DNA of 47,831 nucleotides, taken from JBNKEI01 sp050288705 (GTDB lineage: Bacteria; Myxococcota; Myxococcia; Myxococcales; UBA5297). This document shows positions 24,855 through 34,698 of this stretch, piece by piece. Numbering within the stretch: position 1 is the first letter of the stretch; each line of letters starts with the position of its first letter. The notes under the pieces are model-generated. The model worked only from the letters and a program-made list of their open reading frames with translations, was not told the DNA's origin and did no database searches. The stretch spans positions 1 through 47,831 of the forward strand of contig JBNKEI010000046.1 of NCBI GenBank assembly GCA_050288705.1. Reading direction: 5' to 3'. The translations under genes and the position numbers were made by a program.

Positions 24855-25316
24855 ATGGACTTTGAGATCGATCTTGATTCGGAATGCGTATGGTTAGGCG
24901 ATGCGTGGTTTAACCGTGATGACTTAGTTCGCAAAATTCGAGCAATGATAGATGCAGGGGATTTTCAAATTGCTTTGGTCAGTAACGCCCTAGAGGAACT
25001 GACCAAAGCTTTGGCTAATGCTCGTCTTTTAGCCTTACGCATGTCCCCAGAAATGTCTGATGCTATCCATAACGTGGCGCAGCAAATGGAGCGTCCTATT
25101 GGCGCCATTGTGAGAGAAGCAGTGGCTAACTATCTCTCTTCGCTGAATTCACTCCATTCCCAGAAAACTGAACCCGTTTCTGCTGCCGAACAAATTGCTC
25201 CTGCAGCCATTCGCGTGGACGATTCCACCTCTCAAACTCCATCTGAAGGCACTCCGATTTTTTTAAGGCGAAAAGATGAACGAGAAGAGGTAGAAAAGCG
25301 ATGGTTTGATAAGTAA
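24855..25316 (+). CDS. Small protein of unknown function, possible ribbon-helix-helix-like segment
   Basis: A 153-residue acidic protein. Residues about 60-95 read RMSPEMSDAIHNVAQQMERPIGAIVREAVANYL in two parts, which resembles the strand-helix-helix pattern of CopG/Arc-type proteins. The N-terminus (WLGDAWFNRDDLVRKIRAMIDAGDF) and the disordered Ser/Thr/Pro-rich C-terminus do not match a family I know. AAAAGGGAAC precedes the ATG. It lies 29 bp upstream of prfB and may be co-transcribed with it. Confidence 0.55.
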   Translation: MDFEIDLDSECVWLGDAWFNRDDLVRKIRAMIDAGDFQIALVSNALEELTKALANARLLALRMSPEMSDAIHNVAQQMERPIGAIVREAVANYLSSLNSLHSQKTEPVSAAEQIAPAAIRVDDSTSQTPSEGTPIFLRRKDEREEVEKRWFDK

Positions 25317-25344
25317 ACCATCATAATACTTAAGGTGACCCAAC

Positions 25345-26458
25345 ATGGCAGATCTTCAGCTAAGAGTTAATGACATCAAAGAAAGGCTTCGCATTCTTCG
25401 GGGGCGTCTTTGACATTCCCGCCAAACAAGCGCGGCTTTCTGAAATCGAGCATTTAGCGCAAAAACCAGATTTTTGGAATGACCGAGAGAAAGCCCAAGT
25501 AATACTGAAAGAAAAATCAGATTGCGAAACCGGGGTACTAGAATATAAGCGCAGTGAACAAGCATTGGAAGATGCCGAAGTGCTGCTTCAACTGGTCACC
25601 GAGTTGCAAGACGATAATGAGTGGAAATCAGTAGAGGAAAGCCTGGATGAACTTGACCGTCAACTAGCTTCTATAGAATTAAAACGTATGCTTTCTGGTC
25701 ATGATGATCGGGCCAGCGCCTATTTAGACATTAATGCCGGAGCAGGTGGGACCGATTCCATGGATTGGGCAGCAATGCTGCTGCGGATGTATACCCGTTA
25801 TTGCGAGACCAAAGGCTGGAAAGTCGAACTAAACGATTTTGTTGCTGGCGAGGAAGCGGGTTTGAAAAACTGCTCGCTGCAAATTGATGGTGAGTACGCG
25901 TACGGTTTTTTAAAGGCAGAGGTTGGAGTGCATAGGCTGGTACGCATTAGTCCTTTTAATTCCAATGGCAAACGTCAAACCGGCTTTGCCTCGGTTTATG
26001 TTTACCCTCAGGTAGAAGACAACATTCAAATTGACGTCGAAGAAAACGACGTACGTATCGATACTTTTCGGGCATCAGGAGCAGGAGGACAGAAAGTCAA
26101 CAAAACCTCTAGTGCAGTACGCATTACCCATATACCTACGGGGATAGTGGTATCCGTACAAAACGAGCGTAGTCAAAGTCGCAATCGTGATGTGGCCTGG
26201 AAAATTCTACGCTCTCGGCTATACGAGAGAGAAATGAAGAAACGAGAAGCGCAGCGAGATCAGGTAGAGAGTCAAAAAATGGATATTGCTTTCGGTTCCC
26301 AGATTCGCTCCTATGTGCTGCATCCTTACCAAATGGTGAAGGATCATCGTACCGGAATAGAAAAAGGAAATGTTGGCTCGGTTTTGGATGGCGATCTGGA
26401 AGAATATATGACTGCTTGGCTAATGGGAGTTCGTAATTCCAGTCGCTTCTCAGAATGA
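25345..26458 (+). CDS. prfB: Peptide chain release factor 2 (programmed +1 frameshift)
   Basis: RF2 recognises UAA and UGA stops. Translation starts at ATG 25345 (AAGGTGACC upstream), reads 22 codons to an in-frame TGA at 25411-25413, and must shift +1 to continue as GAC ATT CCC. The rest is a normal RF2: SPF motif in RISPFNSNGKRQTGF, and the peptidyl-hydrolysis GGQ in ASGAGGQKVNKTSSAV. The gene itself ends in TGA, fitting autoregulation: low RF2 favours the shift. An annotation starting inside the second frame at 25370 would miss the true N-terminus. Confidence 0.96.
25399..25414 (+). promoter_or_regulatory. RF2 programmed frameshift site
   Basis: The site reads CGGGGGCGTCTTTGAC. CTT TGA C is the canonical slippery element, and the G-rich CGGGGG just before it replaces the usual AGGGGG Shine-Dalgarno-like stimulator. 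The spacing from the G-run to CTT is three bases, as in characterised prfB genes. The 22-codon upstream frame and in-frame continuation in +1 confirm it. Confidence 0.93.
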
Positions 26459-26486
26459 ATTGGTCATTAGCTTAGGAGAAACTATT

Positions 26487-27812
26487 ATGATTCAACCACA
26501 TGCTTTTTCACCCGGTCGTGATTGGTTTGGTACAAAATTATTCACAGTAACCTTAGGGCTGGCATTGTCGGCCTGTACCTGCGGTAAAGCACCAGATGAG
26601 GTACTTGAGCACTGCGAATCTAGCCTTTCGCTACCTCCTTCGATTTCCACCGATATTCTTTTCGTGATCGACAATTCAGGGTCGATGTTCGAAGAACAAG
26701 AGAAGGTTGTCAGTCAGCTCCATACATTCATAACTAACTTAGCTAAGTCGCCTATAAAAAACGATTTTCAGATTGGGGTAGTAACCACAAGTATATCGCA
26801 AAGCGTCACCGATTGTAGCCAATGGTCGGGCCGCTCCTGTACTAGCTACGCAAAGGAAAACGGTTTTCTGCAAATAGCGAAAGATTCTCAGGGCAACTCT
26901 ATAGGCCCCATCCTTTCTTCCGAAAACATGGATTCCGCTTTTTTGGATAACGTTCGGAAATTGATTAGGCAAGGTACCTTAGGGTCGGGCCAAGAAATGG
27001 GACTGGAGGTCATGCGTAGGGCGATTGAAAACTCTGTTAACCAGGTAGGCCCCAACGCAGGGTTTCTACGCCCAGGTTCACGTCTGCTAGTCGTGATTGT
27101 TTCCGATGAGGACGACTGTTCGGAACCTAACGGCTGTAATAATCCAAAGCTTTTTTTAGAGCCCGCCTGTGGGAAGTCATGTGCAAGTGACGACGATTGT
27201 AAGGGTTGCGATGGTTTCTCTGGTTCGGAAGGTTGCTACTGTTTGCCCATCAATCCATCTAAACCACAAACCGGGCGAAAATGCGTTTATAGTGTTTGTG
27301 ATACAGCATTTGGACGTAGTCAGATGAAGGACGTTAGCGATTACGTGGAATATTTACAAAACTTGGATGATGGAACCGGTTTGAACCGAAAACGCGAAGC
27401 CTATTTAGCGGTTATTGGGGCTGTAGATAACCACGGTAATCCCAGCAGATGCAAAGAAGGAAGCGATGAAGCCTACGGAGTGGCAATTCGTTATCGCGAG
27501 GCAGTCGATTCTCTCCAAGAGAATGGCTTTATCGATTCGATTTGCAAGCCTGATTACGGTGAATCGCTAACTAAGATTGCGCAAATGGTTGGCGCTCCTC
27601 AGTCTATCGATCTGAAACACGCTCCTTCCGACGGGCATTTTATTCATGTGGATGTAGTTCGCCAAAGCGGAGAAACAATCAAGTGTCGTATGGACGATGG
27701 TTTTGAATTTGCGCCTTCTGAGGGAACAGTTCCCGCTAAATTGAGGTTTAATGGAAAGTGTCGCTTGCAATTAGGTGATCGACTTGAAGTCAAAGTTGTA
27801 TGTGCCGGCTAG
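26487..27812 (+). CDS. VWA-domain lipoprotein, Cys-rich
   Basis: A 441-residue exported protein. The N-terminus has a lipoprotein signal ending in LALSAC (Cys30), so it should be anchored in a membrane. A von Willebrand A domain follows with the MIDAS motif DILFVIDNSGSMFEEQ and later VIVSDEDDCSEP. A Cys-dense insertion (CGKSCASDDDCKGCDGF, CYCLP) resembles Cys-rich modules of myxobacterial surface proteins. AGGAG sits 8 bases upstream of ATG 26487. VWA domains bind metal and ligands; adhesion or envelope assembly is a plausible role, not shown. Confidence 0.85.
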   Translation: MIQPHAFSPGRDWFGTKLFTVTLGLALSACTCGKAPDEVLEHCESSLSLPPSISTDILFVIDNSGSMFEEQEKVVSQLHTFITNLAKSPIKNDFQIGVVTTSISQSVTDCSQWSGRSCTSYAKENGFLQIAKDSQGNSIGPILSSENMDSAFLDNVRKLIRQGTLGSGQEMGLEVMRRAIENSVNQVGPNAGFLRPGSRLLVVIVSDEDDCSEPNGCNNPKLFLEPACGKSCASDDDCKGCDGFSGSEGCYCLPINPSKPQTGRKCVYSVCDTAFGRSQMKDVSDYVEYLQNLDDGTGLNRKREAYLAVIGAVDNHGNPSRCKEGSDEAYGVAIRYREAVDSLQENGFIDSICKPDYGESLTKIAQMVGAPQSIDLKHAPSDGHFIHVDVVRQSGETIKCRMDDGFEFAPSEGTVPAKLRFNGKCRLQLGDRLEVKVVCAG

Positions 27813-27859
27813 TCGGTAGAGTTTGGTTTCAATCATGAGGCAGAAAGGTAGACAAACAC

Positions 27860-27884
27860 GCAGGTTTTTTTCATGCAGGTTTTT
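27860..27884 (+). repeat. Direct repeat GCAGGTTTTT in the lon upstream region
   Basis: Two identical 10-bp copies begin at 27860 and 27875, 15 bp apart, in the 230-bp gap before lon. Such spacing could mark an activator or repressor site. Nothing else clear was seen in the gap: no tRNA, no CIRCE element and no confident sigma-70 or heat-shock promoter. Confidence 0.3.
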
Positions 27885-28042
27885 AGCGCGTGCGTCGAAA
27901 TAGAATGCTTCGCGTGTTATAGATAAAGTAAATAGAAGGCCGCGAGGATTTGTGAGCCCGCAATTAGAACAAGTTGAGCCCTGGTCAGTTTGAGAAAGGG
28001 CTCTTGGTCGCCCGCAAAAAGCGGGTAAAGGACATATTGCGC

Positions 28043-30493
28043 ATGTTCTTCGACAAGAAGGAACACGGAGAAAAGAAGACCCGGGTAGTGCCATTGTTGC
28101 CGCTCAGGGACATTATCGTTTTTCCTCATATGGTGGTGCCGCTTTTTGTGGGGCGCGAGAAGTCAATTAATGCTTTGGAAGAGGCTATGTGCCATGACAA
28201 AGATGTACTTCTCGCTGCGCAAAAGAAGGCGAAGACTAACGAGCCAGCGCCAGATGATATTTTTTCAGTTGGTACGTTGGGAACAATAAATCAGCTTCTT
28301 CGCTTGCCCGATGGCACGGTTAAAGTGCTGGTGGAAGGAAAACGGCGAGCGCGTGTTCGCAAATTCCACAGCAATGAGCACTTTTTTCAAGTAGAAGTGG
28401 AAGAAGTATTTGAAACAGTTGATCGCACGGTAGAAATGGAAGCCCTGGTGCGTTCGGTACATGCGGTTTTCGAAGGATACGTAAAGCTTAATAAGCGTAT
28501 TCCACCAGAAATGCTGATGAGCGTAGCATCTATCGATGATCCCGCTCGCTTAGCCGACACTATTGTGGCCCATCTCTCGCTCAAGCTGAATGACAAGCAG
28601 GCTATTCTAGAAACCGAGAGTCCTGCTAAGCGGCTTGAGCGCCTTTACGAATTAATGCAGGGTGAAATAGAAATTCTGCAAGTCGAGAAAAAAATTCGTA
28701 CTCGCGTAAAAAAGCAAATGGAGAAAACTCAGAAAGAGTACTATCTGAATGAGCAAATGCAGGCTATTCAGAAAGAGTTGGGGGAACGGGACGAGTTTAA
28801 AAATGAAATTCAAGAATTAGAAGAAAAGATCAAGAATAAGAAAATGTCTAAAGAGGCTACTCTTAGGGTTAAAAAAGAGCTTAAAAAGCTCAAGATGATG
28901 AGCCCAATGAGCGCCGAGGCCACAGTAGTCCGCAACTATATTGATTGGATTCTTTCTCTTCCTTGGTACGAGGTAACCAAAGATAAAATAGATATCGGAG
29001 AAGCAGAAAAAATTCTCAACGAAGATCATTTTGGGCTTAAAAAACCAAAAGAAAGGATCCTTGAATATTTGGCGGTGCAAGCTTTGGTAGAAAAAATCAA
29101 AGGTCCTATTTTATGTTTTGTGGGGCCTCCTGGCGTAGGAAAGACCTCGCTCGGAAAATCTATTGCCCGCTCTACGGGAAGGCGGTTTGTGCGTTTGTCG
29201 CTAGGCGGAGTGCGCGATGAAGCAGAAATTCGCGGTCACCGGCGCACTTATATTGGAGCCTTGCCAGGAAAAATCATTCAGTCCTTGAAAAAGGCAGGGT
29301 CGAATAACCCGGTGTTTCTGCTAGATGAAGTAGATAAAATGTCTACCGATTTTCGTGGAGACCCCTCGGCAGCCTTGCTAGAGGTTCTCGACCCCGAGCA
29401 GAACCACACCTTTAGCGATCACTATCTTGATTTAGATTACGATCTTTCCAAGGTGATGTTTATCTGTACTGCAAATACCCTGCACGGAATTCCCGGTCCC
29501 CTCCAAGACCGCTTGGAGATTATTCGTTTGGCTGGTTATACCGACCTGGAAAAAATGTCTATTGCTCGACGTTACCTTATTCCGAAAAAGAGGGAAGAGA
29601 ATGGGTTATCCGAGGTTAAGTTGCACATAAGTAAAAAGGCAATTCGAGAAGTCATTCATCGCTACACTCGCGAGTCAGGAGTGCGGGGGCTGGAGCGAGA
29701 GTTGGCCACCGTATGCCGAAAGGTAGCGCGAGATGTTCTAAAGCAGGGCAAAGACCACTCTCGGGCAATAACATCTAGATCGTTACCAAAGTATTTGGGA
29801 GTCCGGCGTTTCCGTTGCCGCCAAGTGGAAAAAGAGAATCAAATTGGGCTGGTGACCGGTTTGGCGTGGACAGAAATGGGTGGCGAGTTATTGGTTACCG
29901 AAGCTACTACCATGCCGGGTAAGGGAAAGCTCATTATTACCGGTAAGTTGGGCGAAGTTATGCAGGAGTCAGCGCAGGCAGCTATGAGTTATGTGCGTAC
30001 CCGGGCAGAGCGCTTTGGAATCGATAAAAAGTTTTACGAAAACTATGATGTACACGTTCACGTACCCGAAGGCGCTATACCAAAAGATGGACCGTCGGCG
30101 GGAATTACCATGACTACCACCATTATTTCTGCCTTGGCTCGTATTCCGGTCAAGAAAGATGTGGCCATGACCGGAGAGATTACTCTACGAGGGCGAGTAC
30201 TGGCTATTGGAGGGCTCAAAGAAAAGGCGATGGCTGCTCATCGAGGGGGCATCAAGACTATTCTTATTCCCAAGGATAATCGCAAAGATATCAAGGAAAT
30301 ACCTAGAAAGGTCCGCGATGGCCTGGCAATAATTCCGGTGGAGCATATGGATCAGGTGCTGCGTTATGCTCTGGTTTTGGAAGACCCCGACGCGTTTTTT
30401 AGGCGAGCTGATGAAGTAGCTAGGCGAGAAGAGGCGGAGAGAAAATATCCTCTGGCATCTTCGTCTTCGGCGGTTGTTCAAGCGAGCATTTGA
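28043..30493 (+). CDS. lon: ATP-dependent protease Lon
   Basis: An 816-residue LonA. The N-terminal substrate domain starts VVPLLPLRDIIVFPHMVVPLFVGRE, followed by a coiled-coil region (about 190-300), the AAA+ module with Walker A GPPGVGKTSLGKS near 360 and VFLLDEVDKM, and the protease domain with catalytic Ser near 685 in PKDGPSAGITM and Lys in GGLKEKAMAAHRGG. It degrades misfolded and regulatory proteins in the cytosol. AAAGGA lies 9 bases before ATG 28043. A hairpin terminator follows the stop by 15 bp. Confidence 0.97.
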   Translation: MFFDKKEHGEKKTRVVPLLPLRDIIVFPHMVVPLFVGREKSINALEEAMCHDKDVLLAAQKKAKTNEPAPDDIFSVGTLGTINQLLRLPDGTVKVLVEGKRRARVRKFHSNEHFFQVEVEEVFETVDRTVEMEALVRSVHAVFEGYVKLNKRIPPEMLMSVASIDDPARLADTIVAHLSLKLNDKQAILETESPAKRLERLYELMQGEIEILQVEKKIRTRVKKQMEKTQKEYYLNEQMQAIQKELGERDEFKNEIQELEEKIKNKKMSKEATLRVKKELKKLKMMSPMSAEATVVRNYIDWILSLPWYEVTKDKIDIGEAEKILNEDHFGLKKPKERILEYLAVQALVEKIKGPILCFVGPPGVGKTSLGKSIARSTGRRFVRLSLGGVRDEAEIRGHRRTYIGALPGKIIQSLKKAGSNNPVFLLDEVDKMSTDFRGDPSAALLEVLDPEQNHTFSDHYLDLDYDLSKVMFICTANTLHGIPGPLQDRLEIIRLAGYTDLEKMSIARRYLIPKKREENGLSEVKLHISKKAIREVIHRYTRESGVRGLERELATVCRKVARDVLKQGKDHSRAITSRSLPKYLGVRRFRCRQVEKENQIGLVTGLAWTEMGGELLVTEATTMPGKGKLIITGKLGEVMQESAQAAMSYVRTRAERFGIDKKFYENYDVHVHVPEGAIPKDGPSAGITMTTTIISALARIPVKKDVAMTGEITLRGRVLAIGGLKEKAMAAHRGGIKTILIPKDNRKDIKEIPRKVRDGLAIIPVEHMDQVLRYALVLEDPDAFFRRADEVARREEAERKYPLASSSSAVVQASI

Positions 30494-30507
30494 TTCTTAA
30501 CGCCAAA

Positions 30508-30560
30508 GGGCGTGAGTTCTCTTCGTGGCTTTTTTCGTGAAGAGAGCCGCGCCTTTTTTT
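30508..30560 (+). terminator. Rho-independent terminator after lon
   Basis: GGGCG with TCTCTTC pairs with GAAGAGA and CGCC, leaving a loop centred on the T-run at 30530-30535. A tract of seven Ts (30554-30560) follows at once. It lies 15 bp after the lon stop codon. Confidence 0.75.
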
Positions 30561-30738
30561 ATAGGACTTTTAGGGGAGTATCGTCGCTTGTTGCTTCTTT
30601 GACGCTTCTTGCATGAAAGCCAATTAACTTTTTAACAGATTCCGGGTTAACTCTATTGTGCGCAGTTTAGGCATGTTCGGTTCTTTACAAAAACGGATCC
30701 GGGATAGTCCTTTGAATACCTTAACTGCTTGTATCCAG

Positions 30739-31305
30739 ATGGAAAAAAAGATCGCAGAAGATGAAGATTTTGATTTGCTAACTGCTTATGTAGATGGGGA
30801 TCAAAACGCTTTCGCGGCATTGATCCGAAAGTACCAACGGCCGGTTTACAGAATTGCTTTGCGGTATGCTCGTGACGCTGATGAAGCTGAAGAGCTAGCA
30901 CAGCGTACCTTTTTGCGAGTGCTCGATCATGCGGGAAAGATCAAAAAGCAAGGACGGCCTTTTCGAGCGTTTCTTTTTCTTGTTGCCGCGAACTTATGCA
31001 AAAACCATCTTCGCGATCGCGCTAAATTAATTTTTGGTGTTCCGCTTTCCATTGTAGTGCCTGATCAGGAATCTATAGAAAAAAAACAAGAAATTGAAAA
31101 TGTACGTCGAGCTTTGGCGCGGCTTTCTTATCGGCAAAGACAGGTAGTGACCTTGAGAGTTGATGCCGAATTAACTTTTGGAGAAATTGCGCAGTCATTA
31201 GCTATGACCGAGAACAATGCCAAGGTTACCTACCATCAAGCAGTAAAGAAATTGCGCACACTTCTGCCACTAGAGATACGCAAGGAGGTCACGGCGACAT
31301 CATGA
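30739..31305 (+). CDS. ECF-type RNA polymerase sigma factor
   Basis: A 188-residue group IV sigma factor. Region 2 spans about 12-80 (FAALIRKYQRPVYRIALRYARDADEAEELAQRTFLRVL, in overlapping motifs) and region 4 spans about 125-180 (ALARLSYRQRQVVTLRVDAELTFGEIAQSL, then the helix-turn-helix MTENNAKVTYHQAVKKLR). It lacks regions 1.1 and 3. The start ATG 30739 gives the normal ECF length; in-frame starts at 30673 (ATG) and 30658 (GTG) would add 22 or 27 residues. It is coupled by an ATGA overlap to a gene encoding a membrane protein, the usual place for an anti-sigma factor. Confidence 0.88.
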   Translation: MEKKIAEDEDFDLLTAYVDGDQNAFAALIRKYQRPVYRIALRYARDADEAEELAQRTFLRVLDHAGKIKKQGRPFRAFLFLVAANLCKNHLRDRAKLIFGVPLSIVVPDQESIEKKQEIENVRRALARLSYRQRQVVTLRVDAELTFGEIAQSLAMTENNAKVTYHQAVKKLRTLLPLEIRKEVTATS

Positions 31306-31739
31306 GATCATTGGATGAAAAAAATGAAGTCATCGCCAGTACCGAGCCCGGTGTAATTTCTCAGTTGGAACGAACACGACAAGACCCTGATCAGCAAATT
31401 CTTACTGGATTTGCAATGCGATTACGTTCTGCTCAGATTTCTAATAGAAAGAGAAATTTAGCATTGCAAAGGGTAGTTTGGGCGGGAACATTGATGGCGG
31501 TAATAGGCGCTGTGTGGGTGGGAGTGTTTTCCGAAAAAAATATAGGTGCTCCCACGAGTGTTCCTTCGACTGCGGAAGTTCATTCGAACTCAGCAAGTCC
31601 TTCTCAATACGCTAACAAGCAAGAAATAGAATGGGTGGACTCGGTTTATGGTTACGGAATTGGCGGACAGGAAATGCTTCTGGCGCTTTCGCAAGAAGAT
31701 GGGGATATTGAAGTAGCCTATCTTATGGACGGTTTCTAA
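31302..31739 (+). CDS. Single-pass membrane protein, probable anti-sigma factor or sigma partner
   Basis: The 145-residue protein has a cytosolic N-terminal part of about 55 residues, one membrane segment (about 60-78, VVWAGTLMAVIGAVWVGVF) and a periplasmic C-terminus rich in Ser, Glu and Asp. That is the layout of ECF anti-sigma factors, but no ZAS-type HxxxCxxC motif is present. Its ATG at 31302 overlaps the sigma factor's TGA. Interaction with the sigma factor is inferred from coupling and topology. Confidence 0.65.
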   Translation: MRSLDEKNEVIASTEPGVISQLERTRQDPDQQILTGFAMRLRSAQISNRKRNLALQRVVWAGTLMAVIGAVWVGVFSEKNIGAPTSVPSTAEVHSNSASPSQYANKQEIEWVDSVYGYGIGGQEMLLALSQEDGDIEVAYLMDGF

Positions 31740-31820
31740 TAGTAATGAGATCTGTTCATGCTTTTCAGGTGATGTTATAAACCCTTTTTATCTTTTTGCT
31801 GAAGCATACAGAGGCATATA

Positions 31821-33476
31821 ATGAAAAGTAACGCCATCAAAAAGGGGCTGGAGAGGGCTCCTCACCGCTCTCTTCTTTTTTCTACTGGAATTCCCAAATC
31901 GGAAATGGGTAAGCCGTTCATTGGAATAGCTACTAGTTTCACTGATCTTGTTCCTGGACATATCGGGATGAGAGATTTGGAAAGATTTATAGAAAAAGGG
32001 GTGCATTCGGGAGGCGGCTACCCGTTTTTTTTCGGGATTCCCGGCATTTGTGATGGCATTGCTATGGGACATAGCGGCATGCATTATTCTCTGGCTTCCA
32101 GGGAATTGATTGCCGACATGGTGGAATCTATTGCCGAGGCTCATCAATTAGATGGCCTAGTGCTGCTAACCAACTGTGACAAAATTACGCCCGGCATGCT
32201 AATGGCCGCGGGAAGACTGAACATTCCCACCATTGTGGTGACTGCTGGTCCCATGCTTGCCGGTCGCATAAATTTTGAACGCAGACTTTCCATGGTAAAC
32301 GATACTTTCGAAGCTGTTGGCAAATATCGCAATGGAATGATCAACGATCAAGAGCTCGAAGAACTGGAAATGTGCGCTTGCCCTGGGGCTGGTTCCTGTC
32401 AGGGAATGTATACTGCTAACACTATGGCATGCGTTACTGAAACATTAGGAATGAGCTTGCCTTTTTGCGCCACTGCAGTGGCGGTTTCTGCAGAAAAGCG
32501 AAGGATTGCTTTCGAGAGCGGTCGCAAAATTGTAGAGCTAATCGAAAAAGATATTACTCCACGTAAGATCATGACTCGCCAAGCATTCGAAAACGCTATC
32601 CGCGTGGATATGGCCTTGGGAGGTTCTACCAACACTGTTCTTCATATTCCGGCAATTGCTCACGAAGCTGGAATAAACCTTCCTTTGAATATTTTCGATG
32701 AATTGAGTCGGTCAACGCCCCACATTGCCGATATGCTTCCCGGCGGAAAACATTACATGGAAGATCTCCACTATTCGGGGGGTATTCCTGCGGTGCTCAA
32801 TAGGTTGGAAAAACTGTTGCATGACGAGCATACAGTCTCAGGAAATTCCACATTGAAAACAGCCAAAGCGGCTTCAGTGGTAAATGAAGAGATTATTCGC
32901 CCATTAGAGAGAGCTCACCACCTTCAAGGAGGCATTGCGGTTTTGCGTGGTAATTTGGCTCCCGATGGAGCGGTAGTCAAGCAATCGGCAGTAAGCCAAC
33001 CCATGATGGTGTTCGAAGGAGCAGCCAAGGTTTTTGACTCCGAAGAGACCGCCATGAAAGCGATTATGGCAAGAGAAATTGTGTCTGGTGATGTGGTAAT
33101 CATTAGATACGAAGGACCTCGCGGAGGACCGGGAATGCGAGAAATGCTTTCTCCTACTGCGGCTATTGCGGGAATGGGCTTGAGCGAATCCGTAGCTTTA
33201 ATTACTGATGGGCGATTCTCGGGAGGTACACGGGGGCCGTGTATTGGGCATGTTTCTCCTGAGGCCATGGCTGGGGGACCCGTCGGCTTGGTGAAAGACG
33301 GAGATCGTATTCTCATTGATATTCCCCAACGAAAGCTGGAGTTGCTGGTACCTCCCGAAGAGATTTCCCGAAGGCAGGCGCATTGGCAGGCCCCGGAGCC
33401 AAAAATCAAGAAAGGTTACCTTGCGAGATACGGTCGCATGGTGCAGTCGGCCAATACTGGGGCGATTCTTGAATAA
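31821..33476 (+). CDS. ilvD: Dihydroxy-acid dehydratase
   Basis: A 551-residue IlvD/Edd family enzyme of the short form. Iron-sulfur and active-site motifs are visible: NCDKITPGMLMAAGRLN, CPGAGSCQGMYTANTM, GGSTNTVLHIPAIA, and GGRFSGGT-like TDGRFSGGTRGPCIGHVSPEA. It removes water from dihydroxy-isovalerate and its methyl homologue in valine, leucine and isoleucine synthesis. It stands alone, with no ilvB, ilvC or leu genes nearby. GAGG is 7 bases before ATG 31821. Confidence 0.95.
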   Translation: MKSNAIKKGLERAPHRSLLFSTGIPKSEMGKPFIGIATSFTDLVPGHIGMRDLERFIEKGVHSGGGYPFFFGIPGICDGIAMGHSGMHYSLASRELIADMVESIAEAHQLDGLVLLTNCDKITPGMLMAAGRLNIPTIVVTAGPMLAGRINFERRLSMVNDTFEAVGKYRNGMINDQELEELEMCACPGAGSCQGMYTANTMACVTETLGMSLPFCATAVAVSAEKRRIAFESGRKIVELIEKDITPRKIMTRQAFENAIRVDMALGGSTNTVLHIPAIAHEAGINLPLNIFDELSRSTPHIADMLPGGKHYMEDLHYSGGIPAVLNRLEKLLHDEHTVSGNSTLKTAKAASVVNEEIIRPLERAHHLQGGIAVLRGNLAPDGAVVKQSAVSQPMMVFEGAAKVFDSEETAMKAIMAREIVSGDVVIIRYEGPRGGPGMREMLSPTAAIAGMGLSESVALITDGRFSGGTRGPCIGHVSPEAMAGGPVGLVKDGDRILIDIPQRKLELLVPPEEISRRQAHWQAPEPKIKKGYLARYGRMVQSANTGAILE

Positions 33477-33492
33477 AAAATAGAGACAGTTT

Positions 33493-33526
33493 GGTGGGTG
33501 AAGCATCTTAGATCGCTTAACCCACC
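33493..33526. terminator. Hairpin between convergent genes, possible bidirectional terminator
   Basis: GGTGGGT (33493-33499) pairs with ACCCACC (33520-33526); after one mismatch AAGC pairs with GCTT, leaving a 10-nt loop. It sits between ilvD and the convergent glycosyltransferase, whose stop codon begins at 33528 on the minus strand. Neither side has a strong T-run directly after the stem, so termination efficiency is unclear. Confidence 0.55.
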
Positions 33527-34620
33527 TATTCCCGGGTGACACAAGCGCTTCGTTTTGCCAATACTTCATCATAAACCTGTAAATACTGTTTTGCTGCATT
33601 ATCCCAATTGAAATTTAGAGAATGATTGATTAAAGATGGAAGTTTTTCCCGGATATTAAGAGAGTAATCTTCAATTCCTGAATTCACTACGCTCGCCATA
33701 TGCTTGGGCTCAAAATTGTCCCAATAATAAGCATGGTTTCCTCCTATTTCTGGAAGCGAACTTAATTTCGACAAAAAAACAGGTTTGCCCATACTCATTG
33801 CTTCGAGTGGAGGAATGCCAAAACCTTCTGCAATAGAAGGAAACACAAAAGCCCTGCAATTTTTGTATAACCAGAGTCGTTCTTGGTTTGATATAGGGCC
33901 AAGAATTCTAACGCGCCCGTGGAGTCCGAGTTCATCAATTCTTTGCTTGAGCCTAGAGGCGTAGCTGCCCTTTTCTTTCCCTGCGATAACGAGGTTTAAG
34001 TTTGGCAAAAATGACATCATTTCTACCAAAACGTGAAAATTTTTTTTGCTGGTTATTTCTCCTATCGTGAATAAAAAATGTCCTTCGGGAGTGTTAGGTT
34101 TTATATTTTCCGCAGTTGATTCTAGTTCAATTCCATTATGTATGACAGGGATATTTTGGTTTGGCATGTTAAAATGTCCTAATATTTCTTTTTTTGTATA
34201 TTCTGAGATGGTAGTTATGCGAGATGCCAAATCTATTTTTTGCTGCAATCTAATAATTCTTTTTTTTTGTTTGGCTATGCTTTTTTGGCTCAGAAAATTC
34301 AAATCGTGTATTGTTAAAACTATATTGGATTTTTGGTGATACGGAAAATAGTCGCTATCTTGATGGGTTGTATGCCACAAATCGAAATTGCCAAAAAAAA
34401 GAGCTCCTATGAAAGGAAAAAAGTTCTTTTTGTATGGTTGCGCATATTTGAGCTTTACTGCAGAGCCAAACATATCGGCTGCAGTCCTTGGTGCAAGAAA
34501 AGTGAACTCATAATCGCGAGGAGCGTTTCTTAATAAAGCTTTGCCTAGGGACTTGGAAAATTGTCCAAGTCCGCAGTAAGGATGTTTTAATCTCTCTAAA
34601 TCTACCAATATTTTTGGCAC
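33526..34620 (-). CDS. GT4 family glycosyltransferase
   Basis: A 364-residue GT-B fold enzyme. The C-terminal half carries the nucleotide-sugar signatures GEITSKKNFHVLVEMM, LVIAGKEKGSYASRLK, RILGPISNQERLWLY and the acidic motif in PSIAEGFGIPPLEAMSMGKPV (EGFGIPPLEA, two catalytic-type Glu). The N-terminal half has the Gly-rich acceptor loop in HPYCGLGQFSKSLG. It probably adds a sugar to a surface polysaccharide or lipid at the inner membrane face. The start is GTG 34620 with AGAGGAG upstream. It stands alone, so the substrate cannot be inferred. Confidence 0.88.
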   Translation of the reverse strand: MPKILVDLERLKHPYCGLGQFSKSLGKALLRNAPRDYEFTFLAPRTAADMFGSAVKLKYAQPYKKNFFPFIGALFFGNFDLWHTTHQDSDYFPYHQKSNIVLTIHDLNFLSQKSIAKQKKRIIRLQQKIDLASRITTISEYTKKEILGHFNMPNQNIPVIHNGIELESTAENIKPNTPEGHFLFTIGEITSKKNFHVLVEMMSFLPNLNLVIAGKEKGSYASRLKQRIDELGLHGRVRILGPISNQERLWLYKNCRAFVFPSIAEGFGIPPLEAMSMGKPVFLSKLSSLPEIGGNHAYYWDNFEPKHMASVVNSGIEDYSLNIREKLPSLINHSLNFNWDNAAKQYLQVYDEVLAKRSACVTRE

Positions 34621-34698
34621 GCGAACTTTGCTCCTCTGCTGTTTCGCGATATTAGGTTGCAGGGTGTGTCGTAAACCAAGGTCTTTTTTTGGTGTAAA

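Noticed and set aside
25370..25413. Separate short gene ending at TGA 25411-25413 before prfB
   Set aside because: It is the first part of prfB, joined by the programmed +1 frameshift.
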